A DNA stretch of 17,096 bases from CAYHWW01 sp964360145. Its GTDB lineage: Bacteria > Bdellovibrionota > UBA1018 > CAYHWW01. The notes under the pieces were generated by a model. It did no database searches. It had not been told where the DNA came from and saw nothing but the letters and a program-made list of their open reading frames with translations. The stretch is from positions 1 through 17,096 of the forward strand of contig CAYHWW010000059.1 of assembly GCA_964360145.1 (NCBI GenBank), read 5' to 3'. This document shows positions 1 to 6,942 of the stretch, piece by piece; position 1 is the stretch's first letter, and every line of letters begins with the position of its first letter. The translations under genes and the position numbers were made by a program.

Positions 1-2
1 CC

Positions 3-827
3 GAAGATGGTGCCGCCCCTTTCCTCAAACACAATCTCTGCCAAGAAACTTGGCGCCGGTTGCGGCTCTCGTTCCCCGACTGCATTGCCGCAGTGCTGAT
101 GCCCAACCACCTCCATCTCTTGGTAGCCGCCCCCAAGGCCCCAGATACTTTGGCATTCAAGCTATCCCATTGCTTGCCGCTGTCTCAGTGGCTGCCTGTT
201 CCGCCGCCACAACCCGTGCCCGACCTGCATCACTTGAAGCGCCAGATCCGTTATGTGCACCTCAATCCCTGTCGCAAAGAACTCTGTGTTGACCCCTTGG
301 CCTGGGAGTGGTCCACCCACCGTGATTACATCGGGGCGGTTACCTATCCCTGGCCCCGTACGTTATCTCAGCTGCATACGTTGGGTTTTGCGGGTAGCCT
401 CCGGGGTGCCACGGCGTTTCATAAATACGTCTCGGCGGATCCCTCAGTGCATCCGTTGGGTTCATCGCCCCCATCACCTCAGGGGGCGATCACGCCCCAC
501 GTTTTCCGCCTGGATGAAATTTGCCGTGCCGCGGAGCTGATTACCCGCGCTCCACGAGGAGCTTTCCAAAGGAAGGGGCGCCGACGTGCCCAGCTCATGC
601 GTCTCCTTACCGGTTCGTTAGGCATACCGGCGGTAAAGGTTGCACACCACTTCGGCGTGAATCGCAGCTCAAGCCTCGCGGTGAGACCAGACAGGCAGCA
701 ACGCCTCGACCCCCGCTGGTTGGGCCCTCTACTCATGACTTTGCAGGATCAAAGGCTGTTAAATCCTGCATCCCCGGGAGGGAAGGCAACGAATGTTGCC
801 TTCCCGGCAGTCATTGCTGCTCAATGA
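3..827 (+). CDS. REP-associated tyrosine transposase (RAYT, Y1/HUH family), 5' end cut by window edge
   Basis: The frame is open from the first bases of the window, so the start lies outside; the TTG at 60 is not a convincing start because the reading upstream of it is also protein-like. The HUH motif is MPNHLHLLV, coded at 99-125 with the two metal-binding His at 108-116. The presumed catalytic Tyr (codon 252-254) lies in the family signature IRYVHLNPCR, followed by WEWSTHRDYIG. A basic C-terminal part near 560-670 resembles the family helix-turn-helix. RAYTs are single-strand nucleases thought to act on REP palindromes. Here the last codons run into such a palindrome (780-805) and a second copy follows the TGA stop. 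It converges with potD. Whether the protein is active cannot be judged, because about the first 40 residues are missing. The family call is firm; the catalytic Tyr assignment is from motif position only. Confidence 0.85.
   Translation, partial: EDGAAPFLKHNLCQETWRRLRLSFPDCIAAVLMPNHLHLLVAAPKAPDTLAFKLSHCLPLSQWLPVPPPQPVPDLHHLKRQIRYVHLNPCRKELCVDPLAWEWSTHRDYIGAVTYPWPRTLSQLHTLGFAGSLRGATAFHKYVSADPSVHPLGSSPPSPQGAITPHVFRLDEICRAAELITRAPRGAFQRKGRRRAQLMRLLTGSLGIPAVKVAHHFGVNRSSSLAVRPDRQQRLDPRWLGPLLMTLQDQRLLNPASPGGKATNVAFPAVIAAQ
780..805 (+). repeat. REP-like palindrome, copy 1
   Basis: A perfect 11-bp inverted repeat, GGGAAGGCAAC at 780-790 and GTTGCCTTCCC at 795-805, with loop GAAT. It lies in the last codons of the RAYT gene. 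GGAG at 777-780 stands at its 5' foot, similar to the short tetranucleotide found beside REP hairpins of RAYT systems. Confidence 0.7.
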
Positions 828-835
828 GCCCCCGC

Positions 836-855
836 AAGGCAACATTGGTTGCCTT
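836..855 (-). repeat. REP-like palindrome, copy 2, inverted relative to copy 1
   Basis: AAGGCAAC at 836-843 and GTTGCCTT at 848-855, loop ATTG. Read on the minus strand the loop is CAAT, so the 20-mer differs from the core of copy 1 by one base. The two copies are 53 bp apart centre to centre and face opposite ways, as in a BIME. It also lies 31 bp past the potD stop and could shape the 3' end of that mRNA, but no T run follows it. Confidence 0.65.
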
Positions 856-885
856 AGCTTCGAACCGCACGGGCACAATGTGCGC

Positions 886-1920
886 TCACTCCGCCTTGAG
901 CTCCGTCCACAGCCGGGCATGGGCTTCATGCAACGCAGGGTCGTCGGAATTGCTCTCAAGCTTTGCCATGAGCTCCGGGCTGGGTATCATGCCCGCCTTT
1001 TGAAGCTGCTTCATGACGGAGTCCCCCGCAGGCAGGTTCACCACAGGATTGGTGAAGAGGAACTTGCTTTGAAGCGCCGCGATCTCCGGCCGAGTCATGA
1101 AGCGGATGAATTTTTTCGCGGTCTCGGGGGATGGGGCGCCCACGGGAATGGCCAGGTTGTCCGTCCACAGGGGGCCGCCCTCCTTCGGGGTGACGAACTC
1201 GATGTTGGGGTTCACCTGCATGGCCTGGCCCACGTCGCTGGAGTAAGCTTGGGCGATGGCGACTTCGCCGCTTTCGAGCAAAGGCTTAGTCTCGGAAGTG
1301 TAAGCCTTGAGGAACTTCTTTTGCTCCCGCAACAACGCCTGGGCCTTCTTCAGCGCCTCAGGTTCCCCTGCATTTAAAGAGTGTCCGGAGAGTTTCAATG
1401 CGGCGCCGATGACGTCGGCGGGGTCATCCAGCATGGTGATCTTGCCCTTCATCTCAGGGTGGCTGAACACCCAGGCCCAGCTGTCGACCTTCTGTTTCAC
1501 CTTGGCTTTATTCACGGCAAGCCCCGTGGTGCCCCAGGTGAAGGGCATGACGTACTCGAGGTCGGGGTCGTAGGCCGGGTTGCGGAACCGAGCCGTGAGG
1601 TGCTTGGCCTCGGCCATGGCGCCGCCCTTCAAGGGTTGCAGCAGGCCCAGTGTTTTCAGGGCTTTCACCACGTAGCCGGAAGGGAGAATGACGTCGTAGC
1701 CCCGGGCGCCGGCTTGAAGCTTTGCCATGAGTTCGTCATTGGAAGAGAAGTAGCTGAAGTTCACCTTCACGCCGCTCTCTTTTTCGAAGCGCGCCACCGC
1801 TTCAGGGCTGAAGTAGTTGGACCAGGTGTAGACGTTGATGGCCGTGGGAGCGTCCACGGATTCCTTGGTGCAGGCGGCCAGGGATGCGAGAAGGAGCAGG
1901 GCGAGGATGCGTTTCATCAT
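886..1920 (-). CDS. potD: Polyamine ABC transporter, periplasmic substrate-binding lipoprotein PotD
   Basis: Predicted periplasmic receptor for spermidine/putrescine that delivers substrate to PotB/PotC. The 344-residue product starts with a lipoprotein signal: KR, a leucine-rich stretch, and the lipobox L14-A-A-C17, so it is likely anchored by lipidated Cys17. Family ligand-pocket residues are visible: W33 and Y36 in YTWSNYF, S81 and Y83 in PSGYVV, D165/D166 in MLDDPADV, and W252/D254 in GPLWTDNLAIP. Length is normal for PotD/PotF. ATG at 1920 is followed at once by a second ATG; either may be used. It is the last gene of potABCD, 9 nt after the potC stop. Which polyamine is bound cannot be told from sequence. 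The gene converges on the RAYT, with a REP-like hairpin between. Confidence 0.93.
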   Translation of the reverse strand: MMKRILALLLLASLAACTKESVDAPTAINVYTWSNYFSPEAVARFEKESGVKVNFSYFSSNDELMAKLQAGARGYDVILPSGYVVKALKTLGLLQPLKGGAMAEAKHLTARFRNPAYDPDLEYVMPFTWGTTGLAVNKAKVKQKVDSWAWVFSHPEMKGKITMLDDPADVIGAALKLSGHSLNAGEPEALKKAQALLREQKKFLKAYTSETKPLLESGEVAIAQAYSSDVGQAMQVNPNIEFVTPKEGGPLWTDNLAIPVGAPSPETAKKFIRFMTRPEIAALQSKFLFTNPVVNLPAGDSVMKQLQKAGMIPSPELMAKLESNSDDPALHEAHARLWTELKAE

Positions 1921-1929
1921 CAGCGAGGC

Positions 1930-2697
1930 TTAGCGGTCTTTTTTGAGCCGCGCAACGATGATGACAGTGGCGAGAGTGAAGAACAGCACCGCCGCGGAGA
2001 TGGCGTTCATCTCGGGCTTCACACCGAAGCGCATCATGGAATAAATACGAACGGGGAGCGTATCGCTGCCGATGCCGCCGGTGAAGAAGGTGATGAGGAA
2101 GTCATCAAAGGAGAGCGTGAAGGAGAGCAGCGCCGAGGCCACGATGGAGGGCAGGAGCAACGGGAAAAGGATGCGCCAGAAGGTCACCCACGGTGTGGCC
2201 CCCAGGTCGGAGGCGGCTTCTTCCAGGAGCGGATCAATGCTTTTCAGGCGCGTCGTCACCATGAGCACCACGTAGGGGATGCAGAAGGTGGCATGGGCCA
2301 GCGTCACGGATAGCAAGCCCAGGGTCATCCCCACGAACACGAACCACACGAGCATGGAGAGTCCCATGACGATCTCGGGGAGTACGAGGGGGAGGCTGAT
2401 GAGGGACTCGACGAGGGCCATGCCCCGAAACTTCGCTTTACGAAGGCCCAAGGCCGCCGACGTGCCCAAGCAGGTGGCAAGCACCATGGCGCCAGTGGCG
2501 ATGATGACGCTGTTTTTCAGGGCCTTCATGAGCTCAGGGTCAGCGAAGGCAACCTCATACCAATGCCAAGGGGTGGCGCCGCCCTGGAAGGACACCACCG
2601 AGAGCAGCACCAGGGGCAGGTAAAGGGCCCCCAGGGCCAGGGCAGCATAGAGATATAATACGGGCCGGCGCACCAGGGCCTTCCAAACCTCAGTCAT
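1930..2697 (-). CDS. potC: Polyamine ABC transporter permease PotC
   Basis: Inner-membrane permease of the binding-protein-dependent family, pairing with PotB to form the channel. The 255-residue product has about six hydrophobic segments, the first near residues 13-36, and the cytoplasmic EAA loop at 159-166 (EEAASDLG) that docks on the ATPase PotA. Length matches PotC. The ATG at 2697 lies 8 nt inside the end of potB, indicating translational coupling within potABCD. No truncation or odd feature seen. Confidence 0.93.
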   Translation of the reverse strand: MTEVWKALVRRPVLYLYAALALGALYLPLVLLSVVSFQGGATPWHWYEVAFADPELMKALKNSVIIATGAMVLATCLGTSAALGLRKAKFRGMALVESLISLPLVLPEIVMGLSMLVWFVFVGMTLGLLSVTLAHATFCIPYVVLMVTTRLKSIDPLLEEAASDLGATPWVTFWRILFPLLLPSIVASALLSFTLSFDDFLITFFTGGIGSDTLPVRIYSMMRFGVKPEMNAISAAVLFFTLATVIIVARLKKDR

Positions 2698-3523
2698 GTC
2701 GCGAGCCCCTTGAGGTGAAGAGGAAGGCGATCATGCTCAAGAGCACCAGAATAGAGCTCAATGCCGAGCCAAAGGGCCAGTCGTGATTTTTCAGGAAGGT
2801 CTCAGTGATGAGGTTGCCCACGTACATGCTTTGGCTGCCGCCCAGAAGGTCAGGGATGACGAACTCGCCAAAGGCCGGAATAAAAACGAAGAGACAGCCC
2901 GTCAGAATGCCCGGACCGGACAGGGGCAGGAGGATGCGCAGTAGGGTTTGGACCCGGTTGGCTCCCAGGTCATAGGCGGCGTCCAGCAAAGTGAAGTCGA
3001 ATTTCTCCAGGGTGACGAAGAGGGGCAGCACCATGAAGGGGAGGTAGTTGTAGATCATGCCGATGGACACGCCGGTGAGGTTGTCCGTCAGGGCCAGTGG
3101 GCCTTGGATGAGCCCCCACTCCATGAGGGTGCGGTTGATGAGGCCGTTGCCACCGATGACAAGTTTCAGGGCATAGACCCGAATCACGAAGTTGGTCCAA
3201 AGGGGGATGATGATGAGGCCCAGGAGCGTGTTCTTCAATTTGTCCGGGGAGCGGGCCATGACGTAGGCCAGGGGGTAGGCCAGCACAAAACAGACAAGGG
3301 TCGTGGAGCCCGCCATGAGCAGGGAGCGGCCCACCATCTTCATATAGAGGTACTCCAGCACCCGGGAGTAGTTGGCCAGCTCGAAGACGTACTCGACGCG
3401 ACCGAAGGCGCCTTTGTGCATAAAGCTGAAAATAAAGATGATGGCCAGTGGGATGAGGAGAAAGAAGAGGTACCAGGTGAGGGTCGGCGCGAGGAGCCAT
3501 CTTCGGCTCTGGAGTCTGATCAC
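2690..3523 (-). CDS. potB: Polyamine ABC transporter permease PotB
   Basis: Inner-membrane permease subunit of the polyamine importer. The 277-residue product opens with a hydrophobic segment near residues 17-34 and carries the EAA-type loop DAAYDLGAN at 181-189. The start is GTG, chosen because it overlaps the TGA of potA as GTGA (4-nt overlap), a typical coupled start; the ATG at 3500 is in another frame. It overlaps potC by 8 nt at its 3' end. Length and hydrophobic pattern fit PotB. Confidence 0.93.
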   Translation of the reverse strand: MIRLQSRRWLLAPTLTWYLFFLLIPLAIIFIFSFMHKGAFGRVEYVFELANYSRVLEYLYMKMVGRSLLMAGSTTLVCFVLAYPLAYVMARSPDKLKNTLLGLIIIPLWTNFVIRVYALKLVIGGNGLINRTLMEWGLIQGPLALTDNLTGVSIGMIYNYLPFMVLPLFVTLEKFDFTLLDAAYDLGANRVQTLLRILLPLSGPGILTGCLFVFIPAFGEFVIPDLLGGSQSMYVGNLITETFLKNHDWPFGSALSSILVLLSMIAFLFTSRGSRHD

Positions 3524-4653
3524 GGCGTGGAGTTCTCAGGCAGAAGAATGCCGTCAGAGGCGTCCCAGACCGCGTAGTAGCGCTCGCCGGTTTTCAGCGT
3601 GGGCATCTTGTGGGCGGTTTGGTTGGCCACAAGCACCACGAGCGGGGGGAGCTGGGGGCTCACCTGCAGTTTGATCTGGGTGGTGGGGCCGCTATAGATT
3701 CGTTCGAGAAGTACGCCACGGAAGCTGTTGATGGCGCCGTTATTTGCGTCGGGGCTGGTGGACCGGATGCGGATTTTCTCCGGCCGCACGAGGAGCTGAC
3801 AGAGCGTGCCAGCTGTGGGCTTAAAGGGCGCGTCGTCAGTGAGCTTCACGGAGAGGGCGCCGAAGCCCTCTGTTTCAACTTTCGCTGTGGTGTCGGTCAC
3901 CGCCAGGCGGCCACGGAACATGTTTCCAGCGCCTACGAACTGCGCCACAAAGGGGCTGGCGGGGTTTTCGTACACTTCCGTGGGCGTGCCAATTTGCTCC
4001 ACGCGCCCCTGGTTCATGATGGCCACCCGGTCGGAGAGCGTGAGGGCCTCGCCCTGGTCGTGGGTGACGAAGATGAAGGTGGTTTTGAGCGCCTTTTGAA
4101 TGGTGGAGAGCTCTTGCTGCATTTCTTCCCGTAGTTTCAGGTCCAGGGCACCGAGGGGCTCGTCCAGGAGGAGGATGTCCGGTTCATTCACCAAAGCCCG
4201 CACCAGGGCAATGCGTTGTTGTTCGCCGCCGGAGAGCTTTTGGATGGGGCGCTGGGCATATTGCTCGAGCTTGACCATGGAGAGCATCTTCATGACGCGT
4301 TCGCTGATCTCGCTCTTCAGCTGCTTTTTCATGCGCAGGCCGAAGGCCACGTTGTCGAAGACGTTCAGGTGGGGAAAGAGCGCATACTTTTGAAAAACCA
4401 TGTGCACGTTGCGCTTGTGGGGGTGCACATCATTGACCACTTGGCCATTGATGCGGATGGTGCCCGATGTAGGTTTTTCGAGGCCGCTGATCATGCGCAG
4501 CAGGGTTGTCTTGCCACAGCCGCTGGGCCCCAGGATGGAGAAAAATTCGCCATCGCGGACGGAAAAGCTCACGTCCCTCACGACGGCGCGGTTGCCCGCA
4601 GTGTCGCCGAAGGTTTTATTGATGTTTTCGAATTGGAGTGAGAGCTCGGACAT
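3520..4653 (-). CDS. potA: Polyamine ABC transporter ATP-binding protein PotA
   Basis: Cytoplasmic ATPase that energises PotBC. All ABC elements are in order: Walker A GPSGCGKT at 42-49, Q88 in the Q-loop (VFQKYALFPH), signature LSGGEQQR at 140-147, Walker B LLLDEP at 161-166, and switch H198 in VTHDQGEA. The C-terminal third carries a TOBE-like regulatory region around the RPEKIRIR stretch. The 377-residue length is usual for PotA. It is the first gene of potABCD and its TGA overlaps potB. Only about 20 nt separate the ATG from the terminator-like hairpin behind hup, so either there is read-through from upstream or the promoter overlaps that hairpin. No strong Shine-Dalgarno is visible. Confidence 0.95.
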   Translation of the reverse strand: MSELSLQFENINKTFGDTAGNRAVVRDVSFSVRDGEFFSILGPSGCGKTTLLRMISGLEKPTSGTIRINGQVVNDVHPHKRNVHMVFQKYALFPHLNVFDNVAFGLRMKKQLKSEISERVMKMLSMVKLEQYAQRPIQKLSGGEQQRIALVRALVNEPDILLLDEPLGALDLKLREEMQQELSTIQKALKTTFIFVTHDQGEALTLSDRVAIMNQGRVEQIGTPTEVYENPASPFVAQFVGAGNMFRGRLAVTDTTAKVETEGFGALSVKLTDDAPFKPTAGTLCQLLVRPEKIRIRSTSPDANNGAINSFRGVLLERIYSGPTTQIKLQVSPQLPPLVVLVANQTAHKMPTLKTGERYYAVWDASDGILLPENSTP

Positions 4654-4672
4654 CGGCGCGCCTACGAAAATG

Positions 4673-4712
4673 GAAAACCCGCCCCTGATTACAAAATCTG
4701 GAGCGGGTTTTC
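4673..4712 (-). terminator. Rho-independent terminator behind hup, immediately upstream of potA
   Basis: Inverted arms GAAAACCCGC (4673-4682) and GCGGGTTTTC (4703-4712) form a 10-bp stem, with two more C-G pairs past one mismatch. On the minus strand the 3' arm ends in TTTT and a second T4 follows a few bases later. The stem is symmetric and could stop transcription in either direction. It sits 20 nt before the potA start, so it may also act as an attenuator in a hup-pot read-through transcript. Confidence 0.7.
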
Positions 4713-4738
4713 GAGAGAAATTCTTCAGCAGGTCGTTA

Positions 4739-5011
4739 TTAGCGGACGTATTCTTTGAAATCGCGTCCGGGACGGAAGCGGGGCACCGTCATGGCCGGGA
4801 TTTTGATCTCTTTGCCGGTCTGGGGGTTGCGGCCCGCACGGGCTTTGCGCTTGGAGCGGGTGAAGGTGCCGAAGCCCACCAGGGTCACATCTTCGCCCTT
4901 TTTCACGGATTTTTTGATGGCCGTGAGAGCGGCATTGAGAATGCTGGCCGTGTCGGTCTTGGAAATCTTGGTTGCCGTGGCTACGTTGTCGATCAGGTCT
5001 GCTTTATTCAA
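4739..5011 (-). CDS. hup: HU-family histone-like DNA-binding protein
   Basis: Nucleoid protein that binds and bends DNA as a dimer. The 90-residue product is a full-length HU: N-terminal helices (MNKADLIDNVA), the hinge GFGTFTRSKRKARAGRNPQTG, and the DNA-clasping arm with IPAMTVPRFRPG. The proline that tips the arm (NPQTG) is present. The start is TTG, not ATG. It is supported by a strong AGGAGG at 5020-5025, 8 nt upstream, and by the N-terminal alignment. A sigma70-like promoter stands in front and a terminator behind, so it is probably its own transcription unit. Whether this is HU or a relative such as IHF cannot be fully excluded, but the arm sequence favours HU. Confidence 0.95.
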   Translation of the reverse strand: MNKADLIDNVATATKISKTDTASILNAALTAIKKSVKKGEDVTLVGFGTFTRSKRKARAGRNPQTGKEIKIPAMTVPRFRPGRDFKEYVR

Positions 5012-5038
5012 AGTTTTATCCTCCTGGAATGAAGAAGG

Positions 5039-5067
5039 AGTTTTGAGCAGCTGCCTTAGGCTGTCAA
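5039..5067 (-). promoter_or_regulatory. Probable sigma70-type promoter of hup
   Basis: On the minus strand a perfect TTGACA (plus 5062-5067) is followed after 17 nt by AAAACT (plus 5039-5044), a weak -10. The expected start of transcription is near 5032, leaving a short leader with AGGAGG. The spacer holds the 9-nt palindrome GCCTAAGGC, which might be an operator. Confidence 0.45.
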
Positions 5068-5097
5068 CTCAGAAGAAAAAATACTCCTGTTGCCTTT

Positions 5098-6075
5098 TTA
5101 AAAACTGGCTTCGATGCCGAGGGCGGCGTGGGGCCCCGTATCTGACACACGGAACTGAGCGCGCACGCCGCTTCCCTGCATGAAAAACGGCGTTTGCCCG
5201 TTGAATTCGTTGCTCACCGCGGACGTGGCTAGCGCCGATGAGTAGCGCCCGCCCAGTTCGCCGAAGATGCCGAGCCAGGACCAGAGGCGGTAGGTGGCGT
5301 TCACCGTGAGCAGGGCGGTGGTGGGGGTACCGGAGAGCGTGGCTTTATTGGGGTTGTCCGGCTGGTCCGCGGCGATGATGGTGCTCTGATGGCCGATGCC
5401 GATGCCGCCATAAAGCTGGAAAGAGAAGCGCCAGCGGGGCGTGCGGTGGAAGGTGTATTCCGCGCCAACGAGGAGCGGGGTGGAGCTTGTTTCGATGTCG
5501 TAGGACAGAATGCGGCTGTGGGCATTGTAGTGCTCCACTCGAATGCCAAGGGCTAGGTCGCGCATGATGGAATATGCGAAACTGCCAAAGTAGAACTGGC
5601 CCCGGTGGGCCTTGTATGCGGGGCGGCCCAAGGCGCTATTCAGGTCGCCGGGCATGTGGAAAAAGGGGCCCGCGCCCGCCTTGAGCAGGAAGAGTTTCCA
5701 TTCGCCGGTGCTGCGCTTGGACTCCTGCCGCTCGACGACGTCAAGGTTGCCGTAGCCGTAGGCCTTCTTTGTGGTTTCTGGGGTGACCTCATCTTGGCGG
5801 ACCCAGCCGATGGCCCCTTGGGATGTGCGGGTCTTGTACCACCCCTCTCTGGAGGCGGAGGAGATGCGGAGCGTGTCACCCTTGTGGCGACTCTCCAAGA
5901 TTTCAGCCTCAGGTTGGGGGTTTTTGCGGATCACGGCGCCGTCAAGGAGGACCTGGGCATTTTGTGCGGCGAGAGTGGTGGCGGGAGTGCAGAGCGTCGC
6001 TGCGACGGCAAGGGTGATTGCAGCCAGAGCTTGGCCGAAGCGTTTCTGATGGGCGACGAAATCAGAGGAGGAAAT
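5098..6075 (-). CDS. Exported SH3-domain protein with C-terminal outer-membrane beta-barrel; start codon unclear
   Basis: The nearest canonical start is GTG at 5934, giving 278 residues, but this cuts the SH3 domain. Upstream the same frame stays open to a TGA at 6088-6090 and reads as a signal peptide: a basic HQKRFGQ, a hydrophobic stretch LAAITLAVAATL, then a likely cleavage after TTLAA. No ATG, GTG or TTG occurs in that extension; ATT at 6075 is the first possible rare start and is used here. After the signal comes a bacterial SH3-like domain (VLLDGAVIRKNP to GWVRQDEV). The rest is a weakly hydrophobic, aromatic-rich region with alternating strands, ending in GIEASF; a terminal Phe is typical of outer-membrane barrels. 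It directly follows the FHA/membrane gene and is probably co-transcribed. Role unknown; envelope location is inferred. Confidence 0.75.
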   Translation of the reverse strand: MSSSDFVAHQKRFGQALAAITLAVAATLCTPATTLAAQNAQVLLDGAVIRKNPQPEAEILESRHKGDTLRISSASREGWYKTRTSQGAIGWVRQDEVTPETTKKAYGYGNLDVVERQESKRSTGEWKLFLLKAGAGPFFHMPGDLNSALGRPAYKAHRGQFYFGSFAYSIMRDLALGIRVEHYNAHSRILSYDIETSSTPLLVGAEYTFHRTPRWRFSFQLYGGIGIGHQSTIIAADQPDNPNKATLSGTPTTALLTVNATYRLWSWLGIFGELGGRYSSALATSAVSNEFNGQTPFFMQGSGVRAQFRVSDTGPHAALGIEASF

Positions 6076-6646
6076 AGAAAACCCCTGTCATCAGAGAGTA
6101 CCAGGGCAGCGCAAGGGTTGTCCCGAAGATAGCGCATCGTATCCAGCCAGTGGAGAAGGCCATTTTAGCCTGCCAGGCGAAGAAGACCCCCACGGCTGCA
6201 GCCATGGCGGCACCCTGCAAAAAATAACCGTTTTTCACCAGGTCACCCTTGGTTATCAGGACCTGGCTTCTGAGAAAGAGACTTTGGGCCAGCAGTGCCA
6301 AGGGCATGACGTAGAGGGTGAAGCGCAAATTGCCATTGAAGCCAAAGAACACAGATCCAGACATATACGCTGTAATCCCGGCAAGCAGGCCCGCGAGGGC
6401 GTAACTGCCCCGAGGGAAGCAGGCCAATGCCCCCAATGCCAGTGCGCCGAAAAGCAGGGTGCCTTTCACTGAGAAGGCCGATTGCGTCAGGGCTTTCTTC
6501 CAGAAGCGCCGGGGCAGCAGCACCATGCCCCAGGGGAAGAGGGGGGTGGATTTCCCTGGAGGGGTATGGATGCGCAGGGGGCCCGGGGCCGGGGGGGGGG
6601 GGTGGCGGGTGGGGGGTGTGGGGCGCCCGGGCGGCGGGGGGGGTTC
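6062..6646 (-). CDS. Membrane C-terminal part of a frame-interrupted FHA/membrane protein
   Basis: From ATG 6526 to the TGA at 6062 the frame gives 154 residues with about five hydrophobic segments (for example GTLLFGALALGALACF, FLQGAAMAAAVGVFFAW and the C-terminal LPWYSLMTGVFYFLL). The frame continues open upstream of that ATG and reads as protein, PPGKSTPLFPWG before MVLLPRRFWKK, then a proline-rich stretch through the G-rich DNA. ATG 6526 is therefore probably an internal Met, not the start. Changing the 13-nt C tract (minus strand, 6647-6659) to 14 or 11 would join it to the FHA-like frame that starts at 6930, giving one protein of about 290 residues: FHA-like domain, proline-rich linker, membrane domain. 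The SH3/barrel gene follows at once. No function recognised. Confidence 0.6.
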   Translation of the reverse strand, partial: EPPPPPGRPTPPTRHPPPPAPGPLRIHTPPGKSTPLFPWGMVLLPRRFWKKALTQSAFSVKGTLLFGALALGALACFPRGSYALAGLLAGITAYMSGSVFFGFNGNLRFTLYVMPLALLAQSLFLRSQVLITKGDLVKNGYFLQGAAMAAAVGVFFAWQAKMAFSTGWIRCAIFGTTLALPWYSLMTGVFYFLL

Positions 6647-6930
6647 GGGGGGGGGGGGGTATTCGGCAGGTAAGTGGCGTGGAAGATGAACCGGCGAGTA
6701 CCGACCTGGACTAAATCAAGATTATTGAGTCTGGCTTTGCGCACGGAACGGCCGTTGACGAGGACACTGACATTGGGCGCGGTCTGAGCGATGAGATACG
6801 AGCTGCCCTCCTGCTCCAGGGCGGCGCCGACCAGGGCTTTTTTCAGGTAGTTCACGTCTTCTTCGAGTTTCAGCCGACGGGCAAACCCCTGGTCATCGGT
6901 GTATTCTAGCCAGGCATGGAGGACGCTCAT
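6487..6930 (-). pseudogene. FHA-like N-terminal part of the interrupted FHA/membrane gene
   Basis: From ATG 6930 the frame encodes MSVLHAWLEYTDDQ, then a segment like the second half of an FHA domain: EGSSYLIAQ, VLVNGRSVRKARLNNLDL, VQVGTRRFIFH. FHA domains bind phosphothreonine peptides, but the usual GR and S-x-x-H binding residues are not clearly present, so binding is doubtful. Past about 6660 the frame enters poly-proline coded by C runs, then a Cys/Gly/Pro tail unlike a real protein, stopping at 6487-6489. The true continuation is almost certainly the other frame (membrane part). The break is either a sequencing or assembly error or a real slippage site. Codons could be read from GTG 6999 through the neighbouring repeat element, but that part is repeat-derived and no Shine-Dalgarno supports it; ATG 6930 has none either. 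Confidence 0.55.
6573..6660. repeat. Low-complexity G-run patch with 12-nt and 13-nt homopolymers
   Basis: The plus strand is almost only G with scattered C and T. Runs include 12 G (6591-6602), 8 G (6636-6643) and 13 G (6647-6659). On the minus strand it codes a proline-rich linker. Several G3 or longer runs make a G-quadruplex possible. It is also a typical place for base-calling or assembly errors. Confidence 0.8.
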
Positions 6931-6942
6931 AAGAAACACAAT

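Noticed and set aside
1381..2313. Long plus-strand frame opposite potD and potC
   Set aside because: Rich in His, Gly and Glu in the manner of antisense shadows in GC-rich DNA; the minus strand codes clear PotC and PotD. The same applies to 2948-3577 opposite potB.
5089..5096. GTTGCCTT near the hup promoter, matching one arm of the REP-like hairpin
   Set aside because: No second arm nearby, so a single 8-mer is likely chance.
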